DNA from: JAGPUQ01 sp963708735
GTDB lineage: Bacteria > Pseudomonadota > Gammaproteobacteria > Pseudomonadales > Porticoccaceae
Assembly (NCBI GenBank): GCA_963708735.1
Contig: CAVPTW010000004.1
Span: forward strand, 30,347 to 94,346
Reading direction: 5' to 3'
Length of the DNA stretch: 64,000 nucleotides
In this document: piece by piece, positions 44,037-52,863 of the stretch
How the letters are laid out: the number at the start of each line of letters is the position of its first letter
How positions within the stretch are numbered: the stretch's first letter is position 1
Program-made: the position numbers and the translations under genes
The notes under the pieces: generated by a model
What the model was told of the DNA's origin: nothing
Database searches by the model: none
Seen by the model: only the letters and a program-made list of their open reading frames with translations

Positions 44037-45058
44037 CAAGATGTCGAAGCGGCGGCCAGACCGGTCGCCGCGACGGCCTCGCGGACCAGCCCAGGACCGC
44101 GGTAGACAAAGCCCGTATAGAGCTGCACCAGTACCGCACCCGCGGCAATTTTGGCCGCTGCATCAACGCCCGTCTCGACACCCCCGACTGCGATCACCGG
44201 TAATTGCGCGCCAAACTCGGAGGCCAGCAGACGCACGACCTCGGTGCTGCGCGCGCGCAGGGGCGCACCGCTCAAGCCACCGGCTTCGGTCGCGTGCGGT
44301 GCGCCGGCAACGCCATCCCGCGCAACCGTGGTATTGGTCGCGATCACCGCATCGATACCCTGGGCGACCAGAATTCTGCCCACCTGCCGCAGTTCCTCCG
44401 CACTCATGTCGGGAGCAATCTTGACCGCCAGCGGCACGCGTCGGCCCCAGCGCTCCGCGAGCTGCTGTCGTCGCGCCGTCAGTTGCGCGAGCAGTTCATC
44501 CAGGTAGGCGCCAAACTGAAGTTCGCGCAACCCCGGCGTATTGGGCGAGGAAATATTGACCGCGATGTAGTCGGCATGAGGGTAAACCCGCTCCAGGCAC
44601 ACCAGATAGTCATCCGCCGCCGCCGCCAGTGACGTTGTGAGGTTCTTGCCGATGTTGATACCCAGCACCCCCGGGTAACGCCGGCGCTCGAGTTGCGCCA
44701 CCAGATGATCCACGCCCCTATTGTTGAAGCCCATGCGGTTGATCAGGGCATGCTGATCCGGCAGGCGAAACAGCCGCGGTCGCGGATTGCCGGGCTGCGC
44801 GCGCGGCGTCACCGTCCCGACCTCGATGAAACCGAAGCCCAGGCTCCCCAGGCCATCGATGCAGACACCGTCCTTGTCGAAGCCGGCCGCCAGGCCAATG
44901 CGATTGGGGAACCGCAGTCCCATGACCTCGACCGGCGCCGCGACCAGCGGCGGCGCCACCGGCAACAGCCTGGCACGCACCTGTAAAGCAGCCAGCGCGC
45001 ACGCGTGCGCGGCCTCGGGCGGCAGCAGGAAAAGTGCACGGCGCAACGCGGCATACAT
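44036..45058 (-). CDS. pyrD: Dihydroorotate dehydrogenase (quinone), class 2
   Basis: PyrD oxidises dihydroorotate to orotate and passes electrons to quinone at the inner membrane. The N-terminal amphipathic region (YAALRRALFLLPPEAAHACALAAL) is the class 2 membrane-association domain. FMN-barrel motifs include GLAAGFDKDG, FIEVGTVTPRAQPGNP, NRMGFNNRG and VNISSPNTPGLREL with the class 2 catalytic Ser. ATG 45058 gives 340 residues; ATG 45091 would add eleven. Confidence 0.96.
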   Translation of the reverse strand: MYAALRRALFLLPPEAAHACALAALQVRARLLPVAPPLVAAPVEVMGLRFPNRIGLAAGFDKDGVCIDGLGSLGFGFIEVGTVTPRAQPGNPRPRLFRLPDQHALINRMGFNNRGVDHLVAQLERRRYPGVLGINIGKNLTTSLAAAADDYLVCLERVYPHADYIAVNISSPNTPGLRELQFGAYLDELLAQLTARRQQLAERWGRRVPLAVKIAPDMSAEELRQVGRILVAQGIDAVIATNTTVARDGVAGAPHATEAGGLSGAPLRARSTEVVRLLASEFGAQLPVIAVGGVETGVDAAAKIAAGAVLVQLYTGFVYRGPGLVREAVAATGLAAASTS

Positions 45059-45129
45059 GGGAAAGAGACCCGGTCCCGAGGGGGTCGGCATTATAGCCTT
45101 CCGCGCTGCTGCCGCCCGTGCGGGACCGA

Positions 45130-46338
45130 TCAGGTCCGGTCGAGGAGCCGGTTGAGTTCCGAGATGCCGATGTAGCCGAGACCGCTGGCGAAATTCATCA
45201 TGGCGTCGAGGTGGGTGCGCCGACCGTGGGCGACGCGCAGGCTGGTGGCGACCGCGATCACCGAGATCTTGTAGTAGGAAAACACCTGGTAGTAAAACAA
45301 TCGCTGCCGGTCCACCGGATTGCCCGACACCTGTTCATAGCGGTCCAGAAATTCGTCCACCGGCATCAGGCTGCTGGCGAGCCCGGCGCCGGCTTCGTCC
45401 GGGCAACTGAACAACGCCAGGCTGGCCCAGGCGAGATCGTCGTGGTAATCGCCGAGGTAGGCAAGCTCCCAGTCGAAGATGGCGTTGATGGCCAGCGCAT
45501 CGTCATACATGAAATTGCCGCTGCGGTAATCGCCGTGCACCAGCACCGGCCGCTCGACCACGGGGCGGTTTTCCCGCAGCCAGAGCGCCGCGCGCTCCAT
45601 GATGGGGTGGGCGTCGAGGGTATCCTCGTGCCAGGCGCGCTCCCAGAGACCCAGCGCCCAGTCGACGGCCTGAGTGGTCCCGGGTGCCGGCACTGCGAAA
45701 CTGGGCAGGGATTTCGCCCGCCAGTCCAGGTTGTGAATACGGGCGAGAATGGCGACGAACTGTTCCTTCAGCACTTCGCGCAGACTCGGCTCGAAATACA
45801 TGCCGACCCCACTCATCTTGTCGGCACCCGGGGGCCGCACCGTGCCTTCGACAAAACCGGCGATCAGGGCCGGGCGACCCAGCGCCGTGCCTTCCGGGTC
45901 CAGCCAGAGCACCTCGGGCACCGGTACCACACCCTGCATGGCCCGCAGCACTTCCCACTCCCGCAGCCGGTGGGTCTCGACGATGGCCTCGGACGGGTCC
46001 ATGCGCAGCATCAGGCGCTGGGTGACGGGTTGCGCGGCGCCCTCCGGCTGCCAGGTAAGCAAAAAGCTGAACTGTTCCTTGGAGGCGCCGCCGGAAAGGC
46101 GCGCCACCTGCTCCACCTTGAGATCGGCCTGCCCGGTCTCTCGCGCCAGAAAGGCGCGCAGGCGTTCCGGCAGCGCGCTGAAGTCCATCGAGTGTTCCGG
46201 CAGCTCGATGCGCTTGCCGAGCTTGCGGGTGAAAACCGCATCGATCGCCGGCTCCACCGGATAGCGCGCGCGCAGGGCGGCGATCCACTCCGGCGTGGGG
46301 CGGTGGCGCAGGGCGAGGTTCGCGGTGTGGTGTTTCAT
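45130..46338 (-). CDS. APH-fold phosphotransferase, copy 1
   Basis: This 402-residue kinase-like protein has the aminoglycoside-phosphotransferase fold. LSGGASKEQFSFLL is the nucleotide loop, LMLRMDPSEAIVETHRLREWEVL follows, the catalytic loop is VLVHGDYRSGNFMYDD (HGD..N) and the metal site IFDWELAYLGD. The C-terminal HGRRTHLDAMMNFASGLGYIGISELNRLL is shared with the next gene. Members of this COG3173-like group phosphorylate small molecules or occur as acyl-CoA-dehydrogenase-linked domains; the substrate is unknown. ATG 46338 lies 7 bases after the paralogue. Confidence 0.88.
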   Translation of the reverse strand: MKHHTANLALRHRPTPEWIAALRARYPVEPAIDAVFTRKLGKRIELPEHSMDFSALPERLRAFLARETGQADLKVEQVARLSGGASKEQFSFLLTWQPEGAAQPVTQRLMLRMDPSEAIVETHRLREWEVLRAMQGVVPVPEVLWLDPEGTALGRPALIAGFVEGTVRPPGADKMSGVGMYFEPSLREVLKEQFVAILARIHNLDWRAKSLPSFAVPAPGTTQAVDWALGLWERAWHEDTLDAHPIMERAALWLRENRPVVERPVLVHGDYRSGNFMYDDALAINAIFDWELAYLGDYHDDLAWASLALFSCPDEAGAGLASSLMPVDEFLDRYEQVSGNPVDRQRLFYYQVFSYYKISVIAVATSLRVAHGRRTHLDAMMNFASGLGYIGISELNRLLDRT

Positions 46339-46345
46339 CCGGACT

Positions 46346-47590
46346 TCATCCGAATTGCTTCCGCAAATCCCGCTGCGCGGCGCGCGGTGCGTCGTCGAGC
46401 AGGTGCTGCAACTTCGAGATCGCGATGTAGCCGAAGCCACTCAGCAGATTCATCATGGCATCCAGATGGGTGCGCCGCCCATGGGCGGTGCGCAGGCTGG
46501 TGGCGACTGCGATCACGGCCATCTTGTAGGCGTTGAGGACGTCGAAATAAAACAGCTTGTCTTCATCGACCGGCAGGCCACCGTGGTCCCGATAACGGGC
46601 CAGAAACTCCGCCCGCGGCAGCAGGCCGGACACCAGCAAGGTACCCTTTTCGTCCGGGCAGCCCAGGATTTCGCTCGCGGTGTAGGACAGATCCTCGTGG
46701 TGATCGCCGATATGGGCCAGCTCCCAGTCGAGCACCGCATTGATCTGCAGATCGTCGGTGTACATGAAGTTGCCGCTGCGGTAATCGCCGTGCACCACCA
46801 CCGGCTTCTCCACCACCGGCATGTTGCGCTTCAGCCAATCCGCGGCGTACTCCATGATGGGATGCTCCTCCAGCACATCCTCGTGCCAGACCCGCTCCCA
46901 CACCCCCAGCGACCAAGCGTTGCCCTGGAGGGTGCCCGGCTCGGGACGGTCGTAGGACGAGAGATCCCGATTCCGCCAATCCACCCTGTGGATGCGCGCC
47001 AGGTGCCGCACGAACTGATCCTTGAGCCCGTCGCGCAAGCGCGGCTCGAAATACATACCGAGCCCGCTCGCCTTCTTGCCGCCCTCGGGTTGCACCGTGC
47101 CTTCGAGAAAGCCCGCGATCAGGAAGGGATGGCCCAGGCTCGCGGGCGTCGCATCCACCCACAGCACCTCCGGCACCGGCACTTCGCCCCACATGGCGCG
47201 CAGCAACTGCGCTTCCCGCAGGCGGTGGGTCTCGACGATGGATTCGCTCGGATCCATGCGCAGAATCAGCTTGCGCGTGGCGCGCGCGCCATCGTCATGC
47301 CGCCAGGTCAGATCGAAGGTGAACTGCTCCTTCGATGCGCCGCCGGAAAGTCTTGCGAGTCGGGCGAGTTCCAGATCCGGCTGCCCGGTGACGCGGCGCA
47401 GCCAGGCGCCGAGACGCTCGGCAAGATTGTCGAAATCGGTGCGGTGTTCCGCCGGATGAGCACGGTTTTGAAGCTTGCGGGTGAGCACCTCATCGAGATG
47501 GCTCTCCACCGGGAAACGGCCGCGGATGGCGGCGATCCAGTCCGCCGTGGGCGCGGCGCGCAAGCGCTGGGTCGGGGTATGGACGGTCAT
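46346..47590 (-). CDS. APH-fold phosphotransferase, copy 2
   Basis: The 414-residue paralogue shares order and wording with copy 1: LSGGASKEQFTFDLTW, LILRMDPSESIVETHRLRE, VVVHGDYRSGNFMYTD, AVLDWELAHIGDHHEDLSY and HGRRTHLDAMMNLLSGFGYIAISKLQ. All catalytic motifs are intact, so both copies should be active. It starts at ATG 47590, 1 base after the stop of the helical-protein gene, and precedes copy 1. A tandem duplication followed by divergence is the simplest origin. Confidence 0.88.
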   Translation of the reverse strand: MTVHTPTQRLRAAPTADWIAAIRGRFPVESHLDEVLTRKLQNRAHPAEHRTDFDNLAERLGAWLRRVTGQPDLELARLARLSGGASKEQFTFDLTWRHDDGARATRKLILRMDPSESIVETHRLREAQLLRAMWGEVPVPEVLWVDATPASLGHPFLIAGFLEGTVQPEGGKKASGLGMYFEPRLRDGLKDQFVRHLARIHRVDWRNRDLSSYDRPEPGTLQGNAWSLGVWERVWHEDVLEEHPIMEYAADWLKRNMPVVEKPVVVHGDYRSGNFMYTDDLQINAVLDWELAHIGDHHEDLSYTASEILGCPDEKGTLLVSGLLPRAEFLARYRDHGGLPVDEDKLFYFDVLNAYKMAVIAVATSLRTAHGRRTHLDAMMNLLSGFGYIAISKLQHLLDDAPRAAQRDLRKQFG

Positions 47591-47591
47591 C

Positions 47592-48161
47592 TCAGCCGGC
47601 GTCCGGAAGTCGAAGTTTGTCATCGCAGTAGAGCAGTTCCTCGATATCGGGCAGCTCGTCCGCCTTGGCATCGAAGCCCAGCGGTTTCACCCAGGCCCGC
47701 TCGCGCACTTCGAGTTCGCGGAAGAAAGGGCGCAACAGGTTATCGAAGGCTTCGCGCACCGGGCCGGGCAGCTCCGGCTGGTTGCGGATCAGGGTACACA
47801 GGTGCTCCTTGAGGGTCTCGTTGGCGCCGCGTAAATAATGGTAGGGTCGCAGATGCATCTCGCTGCCGACAGGGTCGGACGCCACGTGCTCGCGCAGCGC
47901 CGCGAGGGTGACGGCAACTTCGTGCTGTGGCGGAGTCGCACCATCGAGCACCGCCACCACTTCGTTCAGCAGATTCCTGTAGAGATGGTTCTCCAGCAGC
48001 TCGTAGTGGAACACCTTGTCGTGAATCTGCTCCAGAAATCCCAGTGTGGCGGCCACGATGCCCGCCTGCTCCTGGGCAAAGCGATCGGTCAGGTTCGGCA
48101 ACACCACCTGCTCCATGGTTTTCTTCATGCCGGACAAAAACTGGGACATCTCCGGACCCAT
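47592..48161 (-). CDS. Helical protein of unknown function in the kinase cluster
   Basis: ATG 48161 gives 189 residues (MGPEMSQFLSGMKKTMEQVVLPNL). The sequence looks mainly alpha-helical, with LENHLYRNLLNEVVAVLDGA and HLRPYHYLRGANETLKEHL; Cys is nearly absent and there is no signal peptide or membrane segment. No family was recognised. It sits between the DUF7064 gene (77 bases upstream) and the two APH genes, in one transcription unit. Confidence 0.7.
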   Translation of the reverse strand: MGPEMSQFLSGMKKTMEQVVLPNLTDRFAQEQAGIVAATLGFLEQIHDKVFHYELLENHLYRNLLNEVVAVLDGATPPQHEVAVTLAALREHVASDPVGSEMHLRPYHYLRGANETLKEHLCTLIRNQPELPGPVREAFDNLLRPFFRELEVRERAWVKPLGFDAKADELPDIEELLYCDDKLRLPDAG

Positions 48162-48238
48162 GGCTACCCCCTGGACTGGTCGTTCATTCACCGATGAGTG
48201 GCCCGGACCGGCGGGTGCCGGCCCGGTGTTTCGTATCG

Positions 48239-49198
48239 TTATGCAGGCAGCTTGCTGTTGAATGCTTCCTTGCACAGATCCTGGACCTCGCCCCAACCGG
48301 TGACGCCGCCGCGATCCCAGCGCACGAACGCATGGCTCAGGTACATCTGCGGCCAGGGAATCCAGGGATTGGCGGTCATCGCGGTGCCGGTGAACTCGTG
48401 GACCTTGCCGCGTACATCTTCCACTTCAAGATCGAAAAACTGATGCAGAAAGCCGTTGCGGCGCACCTTGCCGGTGCCGCCCTTGATGCCATGGACCTGA
48501 TTGCCCTCGCGCACATAGCCGTGGGCGATGGTCGGGTAGCAATCGAGCTGTTTGGGGTCCATCAGCCAGATGCAGTGAATGCTCGAGTCATCGGTGAAAT
48601 TGGCGTTCATCCAGCAGAAATTCTTGAGGGCGCGCTCGTCGCGCAGACCCCAGCTGTGATCCATGCTGGCAACGCAATCAATCGCATACTGCTTGCCGCG
48701 CAGGTTGAGCGAACCGCGCACCCGACCCGACTGATCCCAGTGCCCGGCGTAGGCGTGGGCGCTGACGGTATCCCCTTCGAGCTGCGCGCCGGCCAGCGGA
48801 TCCATGCTCGGGTCGTGGATGTCGTAGGGCTCCATCAGGCCGGTGTAGGTCACGTCAAAGCTGACCCCCTGGCCGCCGTCGAAACGGATCGCATAGTCCA
48901 TCACCGGCTTGGTGCACTTGATCGCCAGCCCGTTGTTGAGCACGAAATCGTCGAGATTGCCCTTGGGCATCGGCAGATGCACATGGCAGTCGAAGTAGTT
49001 GATCTCGTGGGGCGTGTTGGAGAAGCCGTCGAAAATGGTCACGCTCGACATCACCGCGCCCAGATTGGGCTTGGCCTGTACATAGGCGCCCACATGGAGG
49101 TTCGCCTCGGGTACATAGAAACCGAAATAGTTGGTCTCGGCCCAGGTGTAGTGGTCCGATGTAGGGGGATGAAAATACATGTCCTGTGCGGTAATCAC
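48239..49198 (-). CDS. DUF7064/DUF7065-type protein (lipocalin-like)
   Basis: This 319-residue protein matches the DUF7064/7065 pattern: ETNYFGFYVPEANLHVGAYVQAKPNLG, GHWDQSGRVRGSLNLRGKQYAIDCVASMDHSWGLRDE and CWMNANFTDDSSIHCIWLMD. It is beta-rich, resembling the two-domain AttH/lipocalin-like proteins that bind hydrophobic ligands. It has no signal peptide. The start is GTG 49198 after CAGGAG. It leads the four-gene unit with the helical protein and two APH kinases. Reaction unknown. Confidence 0.78.
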   Translation of the reverse strand: MITAQDMYFHPPTSDHYTWAETNYFGFYVPEANLHVGAYVQAKPNLGAVMSSVTIFDGFSNTPHEINYFDCHVHLPMPKGNLDDFVLNNGLAIKCTKPVMDYAIRFDGGQGVSFDVTYTGLMEPYDIHDPSMDPLAGAQLEGDTVSAHAYAGHWDQSGRVRGSLNLRGKQYAIDCVASMDHSWGLRDERALKNFCWMNANFTDDSSIHCIWLMDPKQLDCYPTIAHGYVREGNQVHGIKGGTGKVRRNGFLHQFFDLEVEDVRGKVHEFTGTAMTANPWIPWPQMYLSHAFVRWDRGGVTGWGEVQDLCKEAFNSKLPA

Positions 49199-49231
49199 AT
49201 GCTACTCCTGGGGTTGCTTGAACCGGCGATT

Positions 49232-49261
49232 CCGCCAAGGGCGCGATGGCGCCCTTGGCGG
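49232..49261. repeat. Perfect 13-base inverted repeat in the divergent promoter region
   Basis: CCGCCAAGGGCGC (49232-49244) pairs perfectly with GCGCCCTTGGCGG (49249-49261) around the loop GATG. No T-run follows on either strand and it lies between divergent genes, so an operator or a 5'-leader hairpin is likelier than a terminator. Confidence 0.75.
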
Positions 49262-49405
49262 TGTCATGAGGCTGAATCATTATTGTCATACGCGACCGGT
49301 AAACTAGTCGATCGGGCGCGATGCGGTCAAGCGACGCCGCAAACGCCGGCGTGCGGGTCTGCTACAGTCCCGAACCGTCGCGCAGTACTCGAGGGGATAT
49401 CGAAG

Positions 49406-50179
49406 ATGGAACGCTTTTTCACGCTGGGAAAAACCAGCAATTTTCGCCACATGGGTGGCTACCAGACTGCCGCTGGCACCACTACCCGGGCGGATCGCCT
49501 GTACCGCTCGGGCTATGTCAATGCGCCTACCGCCGAAGTGCATGCGACCTTCGACCGGCTCGGCATCGCCACCGTCTACGATTTCCGCAGCCCGATCGAG
49601 CGCGAGAAAAATCCGCTGGCCGTGACCGCCGATGTCGCCGTGGTCGAGCTGGGCATGCTGGTGGCCAGCGTCGAGAACCTCTGGGACATGCTGCTCGCGG
49701 AAGGGCTGACACCCGCCGGCGCCGAAAAAATCATGGGCGACCGCTATCTCGAACTGACCCGGGAAGAAATCCCGGGTTACCGCACCATGTTCCAGCACAT
49801 GGTGGCAAGCGACGGCGGCGCCCTGGTGATGTGTTCGTTCGGCAAGGACCGCGCCGGCATCGCCTCGGCGCTGCTGCTGTCCGCGCTCGGCGTCCCGCCC
49901 GAGCAGGTCGAAGCCGATTATCTGCTCTCCGCGGTCGCCTATGCCGACGAAGATGCCGCCATCGGCAAGTTCGAACAATTCTTCAGCGCCCAGGGATTGC
50001 CCGTGGATCGCGATATCGTGCTACCGATTCTGGACGCACGCCCGCAATATCTGAACGTCGCGTTCGATCTGATCAACCGCGAAGCCGGTGGCATGGACAG
50101 GTTCCTGCACAGGGATCTGGGCATGGGGCCGGCGGAGCGCGCGCAACTGGCACGACGTTTCACCCTGCCCCGGAGCTGA
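49406..50179 (+). CDS. Tyrosine-phosphatase-like protein (Y_phosphatase3 type)
   Basis: The 257-residue protein has the phosphatase loop C-x5-R as CSFGKDRAG, with Cys143 and Arg149. NFRHMGGYQTAAGTTTRADRLYRSG at the N-terminus and YDFRSPIEREKNP are typical of bacterial lipid/tyrosine phosphatases of the Y_phosphatase3 group. The general-acid region is not certain. ATG 49406 has GAGGGGAT upstream. It diverges from the DUF7064/APH-kinase unit, pairing a phosphatase with two kinases; its substrate could be a phospho-metabolite. Confidence 0.87.
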   Translation: MERFFTLGKTSNFRHMGGYQTAAGTTTRADRLYRSGYVNAPTAEVHATFDRLGIATVYDFRSPIEREKNPLAVTADVAVVELGMLVASVENLWDMLLAEGLTPAGAEKIMGDRYLELTREEIPGYRTMFQHMVASDGGALVMCSFGKDRAGIASALLLSALGVPPEQVEADYLLSAVAYADEDAAIGKFEQFFSAQGLPVDRDIVLPILDARPQYLNVAFDLINREAGGMDRFLHRDLGMGPAERAQLARRFTLPRS

Positions 50180-50226
50180 TCCGGGGTCGCTCCGGATCAG
50201 CGCACGCTCCGCGGCCGGCTTCGCGC

Positions 50227-50721
50227 TCAGTCAATGGCAAGCCGGTTCGCGGACACCACCACCCCGTTATCGTCGGCGTAGACAAATTCACCTGGATTGA
50301 AGGTCACACCGCCAAAGGTCACCGGGACATTCAGCTCGCCGACGCCCTTGCGCTCGGTTTTGAGCGGGATCGCGGCCAGCGCCTGTACGCCGAGATCGAG
50401 CCCCGACAATTCACAGACATCGCGCACGCAGCCGTAGATGATGACGCCCGCCCAGCCGTTTTTGACCGCGCTGGCGCCGATCATGTCGCCCAGCAGTGCG
50501 CGGCGCAGCGAGCCGCCGCCATCCACGACCAGCACCCTGCCGTTGCCGGGCTTGCCGAGCTGGTCCTTGACCAGCGAGTTATCCTCGAAACACTTCAGGG
50601 TGACGATCTCGCCACCGAACACGGGCCGGCCACCGAAATTCGAAAGCATCGGCTCCAGTACCCGCACTTCAGGATGCTTATCGCACAGATCAGGCGTCAG
50701 GTCGTAGGGTGCGCTCGCCAT
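50227..50721 (-). CDS. rraA: RraA-family protein (regulator of RNase E activity A)
   Basis: The 164-residue protein matches RraA: TPDLCDKHPEVRVLEPMLSNFGG, GEIVTLKCFEDNSLVK, GRVLVVDGGGSLRRALLGDM and YGCVRDVCEL. Proteobacterial RraA binds RNase E and slows RNA decay; close relatives are aldolases, and the GCVRD motif with the nearby Asp would allow that too. ATG 50721 follows GAGGATTCTCC. It is convergent with the phosphatase gene. Confidence 0.92.
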   Translation of the reverse strand: MASAPYDLTPDLCDKHPEVRVLEPMLSNFGGRPVFGGEIVTLKCFEDNSLVKDQLGKPGNGRVLVVDGGGSLRRALLGDMIGASAVKNGWAGVIIYGCVRDVCELSGLDLGVQALAAIPLKTERKGVGELNVPVTFGGVTFNPGEFVYADDNGVVVSANRLAID

Positions 50722-50838
50722 GGAGAATCCTCGTCGGGGTTTCGGGCCGGTCAGTATAAACGCGCACCGGGATGCGGACGCGACGCGTTGCCAGCGCGGG
50801 GCGGGAAGTCTAGGCTGCGCGCTTTCGCCGAGTGCGCC

Positions 50839-52176
50839 ATGACCGCGATCCAGGAACTCGACTATCGCACCGACGCGGCACCGTTGCTCGCGGCGGTGCG
50901 CGACCTGCCGAGCCCGGTGTGGCTGGACAGCGGCCGCCCCCACTCCAGTGCCGGCCGCTTCGACATCATCAGTGCCGCGCCGCTGCGGATGTTGACCGCG
51001 CGCGCCGGCCGGGGCGTCGCAGCGCTGGCCGACACGGCCGCGCTGCTGGCGGAATTTTCCGCACCGCACGCGCCGCCCACGGCAACACTACCCTTTGTCG
51101 GCGGCCTGATCGGCTGGCTGGGCTATGGCCTGGGCATGGAGCTTCAGGCCGTCACACAGCGCGCCCCGGAGATCACCCGACTGCCGGCGCTGCGCATCGG
51201 CTTTTATGCCTGGGCGGCCATCGTCGATCACCAGACGCAGCGCGCAATACTGGTGTTCCATCCGGCTTGCCCGCCGGCGCTGCGGCGGGATATCGAAAAA
51301 CGCTGCCGGGCAGCACCCGCGCGACCTAACACCAAGGCGACCGGTTTTGCGCTGGAGACCCCGTTTATCGCCACCACGTCGGCGGCGCGCTACCGCGCCG
51401 ACATCGCCCGCATCCTGGACTATCTCGCCGCCGGTGACTGCTATCAGGTCAACTACGCGCAACATTTCAGCGCCACCTATGCCGGCGACCCCTGGCAGGC
51501 GTACTGCCGGTTGCGCGCGCTGTTGCCCTCGCCGTTCAGCGCCTATCTCGCCACGGAAGACGACACGGTGCTCAGCTTCTCGCCCGAGCGGTTTTTGCGC
51601 GTTGAAGGAGATGTGGTGGAGACGCGCCCGATCAAGGGCACCATCGCGCGGGGACGTACCGCCGCGGAGGATGCCGAACTGGCCCACCGGCTGCAAACCA
51701 GCGCCAAGGACCGCGCCGAGAACCTGATGATCGTGGATCTGCTGCGCAACGATCTGGGTAAATCCTGTGTACCGGGATCGATCGCGGTGCCGGAACTGTT
51801 CGCGCTCGAAAGCTTTGCCAACGTCCACCATCTGGTGAGCACGGTCAGCGGGCGGCTGCGCGCCGACCAGACCCCACTCGATCTGCTGGCCAACTGTTTT
51901 CCGGGCGGTTCCGTCACCGGCGCACCCAAGAAACGCGCCATGGAAATCATCGCGGAGCTGGAGCCGGTCGCGCGCGCACTCTATTGCGGCAGCATTTTCT
52001 ATTTATCGACCCACGGCCGCATGGACAGCAATATCGCGATCCGCACCCTGGTCGCCGACGGCGCCCGCATCCACTGCTGGGGCGGAGGCGGCATCGTGGC
52101 CGATTCCGACCCGGAGGCGGAATACCAGGAATCCCTGATGAAAGTTCAGCTCTTGATGCAGGCGCTGAATCCCTGA
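50839..52176 (+). CDS. pabB: Aminodeoxychorismate synthase component I
   Basis: PabB converts chorismate and ammonia into aminodeoxychorismate for folate synthesis. The key lysine is Lys266 in RPIKGT, which marks PabB rather than anthranilate synthase (PIAGT). DCYQVNYAQHF, SFSPERFLR, DRAENLMIVDLLRNDLG, PGGSVTGAPKKRAME and the C-terminal GGGIVADSDPEAEYQE complete the chorismate-binding domain. The 445-residue length is standard. No pabA or pabC is adjacent. Confidence 0.94.
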   Translation: MTAIQELDYRTDAAPLLAAVRDLPSPVWLDSGRPHSSAGRFDIISAAPLRMLTARAGRGVAALADTAALLAEFSAPHAPPTATLPFVGGLIGWLGYGLGMELQAVTQRAPEITRLPALRIGFYAWAAIVDHQTQRAILVFHPACPPALRRDIEKRCRAAPARPNTKATGFALETPFIATTSAARYRADIARILDYLAAGDCYQVNYAQHFSATYAGDPWQAYCRLRALLPSPFSAYLATEDDTVLSFSPERFLRVEGDVVETRPIKGTIARGRTAAEDAELAHRLQTSAKDRAENLMIVDLLRNDLGKSCVPGSIAVPELFALESFANVHHLVSTVSGRLRADQTPLDLLANCFPGGSVTGAPKKRAMEIIAELEPVARALYCGSIFYLSTHGRMDSNIAIRTLVADGARIHCWGGGGIVADSDPEAEYQESLMKVQLLMQALNP

Positions 52177-52196
52177 GCGGGTGCGCCCTCGGTGCG

Positions 52197-52235
52197 CGCC
52201 GTGCGCCTCGCATCTGGCCGCCTCGCGACGTTTTT
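52197..52235. repeat. Dispersed repeat, copy B
   Basis: This matches copy A at 26738-26776 in a 16-mer (CGCCGTGCGCCTCGCA), CTG and a 9-mer (GCGACGTTT) at the same spacing, with the bases between differing. It begins ~20 bases after the pabB stop and lies next to the 3' end of thrH. Confidence 0.6.
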
Positions 52236-52245
52236 CGACAAGCCG

Positions 52246-52863
52246 CTAGAGCGCCAGCGCGCGCTCACTCGCCGCAATAAAGGCGCGCTTCAGCTCATCG
52301 TAGGTCGAGACCGCGGGAAACTGCGGAAACTCCGCCACCACATTGGCCGGCGCCTGGAACAGGATGCCCGCATCCGCCTGGGCGAGCATGGTGGTGTCGT
52401 TGTAGGAGTCGCCCGCGGCGATGGTGCGGTAATAGAGGGTTTGCAGCGCGAGCACCGCCTGCCGCTTGGGATTGGACTGGCGCAGGCGATAGCCGACCAC
52501 GCGCCCCGCGGCATCCACTTCGAGCCGGTGGCACAGCAGCGCGGGAAAGCCGAGCTGCCGCATCAGGGGTTGCGCAAACTCGTAAAAGGTATCCGACAGA
52601 ATCAACACCTGAAAACGCTCGCGCAGCCAGTGCAGAAACTCGGCCGCACCCGGCAGTGGCGCGAGTGTCGCGATCACGTCCTGAATCTCCCGCAATCCCA
52701 GACCGTGCTGGTCCAGCAGCGCCAGACGCTGGCGCATCAACTGATCGTAGTCCGGGATATCGCGGGTGGTGGCGCGCAGCTCGGGGATACCGGTGGCATC
52801 GGCAAAGGCGATCCAGATCTCCGGCACCAGGACTCCTTCGAGATCGAGACAGGCGATTTCCAC
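52246..52863 (-). CDS. thrH: Bifunctional phosphoserine phosphatase/homoserine phosphotransferase ThrH
   Basis: ThrH is a HAD-superfamily enzyme that dephosphorylates phosphoserine and can transfer the phosphate to homoserine. GTG 52863 gives 205 residues beginning MEIACLDLEGVLVPEIWIAFA, matching the Pseudomonas protein as I recall it; an upstream TTG would add four residues. ACLDLEG is the HAD nucleophile motif, with VLILSDTFYEF and IAAGDSYNDTTML as the other loops. TTGGAG lies just upstream. Confidence 0.92.
   Translation of the reverse strand: MEIACLDLEGVLVPEIWIAFADATGIPELRATTRDIPDYDQLMRQRLALLDQHGLGLREIQDVIATLAPLPGAAEFLHWLRERFQVLILSDTFYEFAQPLMRQLGFPALLCHRLEVDAAGRVVGYRLRQSNPKRQAVLALQTLYYRTIAAGDSYNDTTMLAQADAGILFQAPANVVAEFPQFPAVSTYDELKRAFIAASERALAL

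Noticed and set aside
49232..49261. Inverted repeat as a Rho-independent terminator
   Set aside because: There is no T-run on either strand and it lies between divergent genes.
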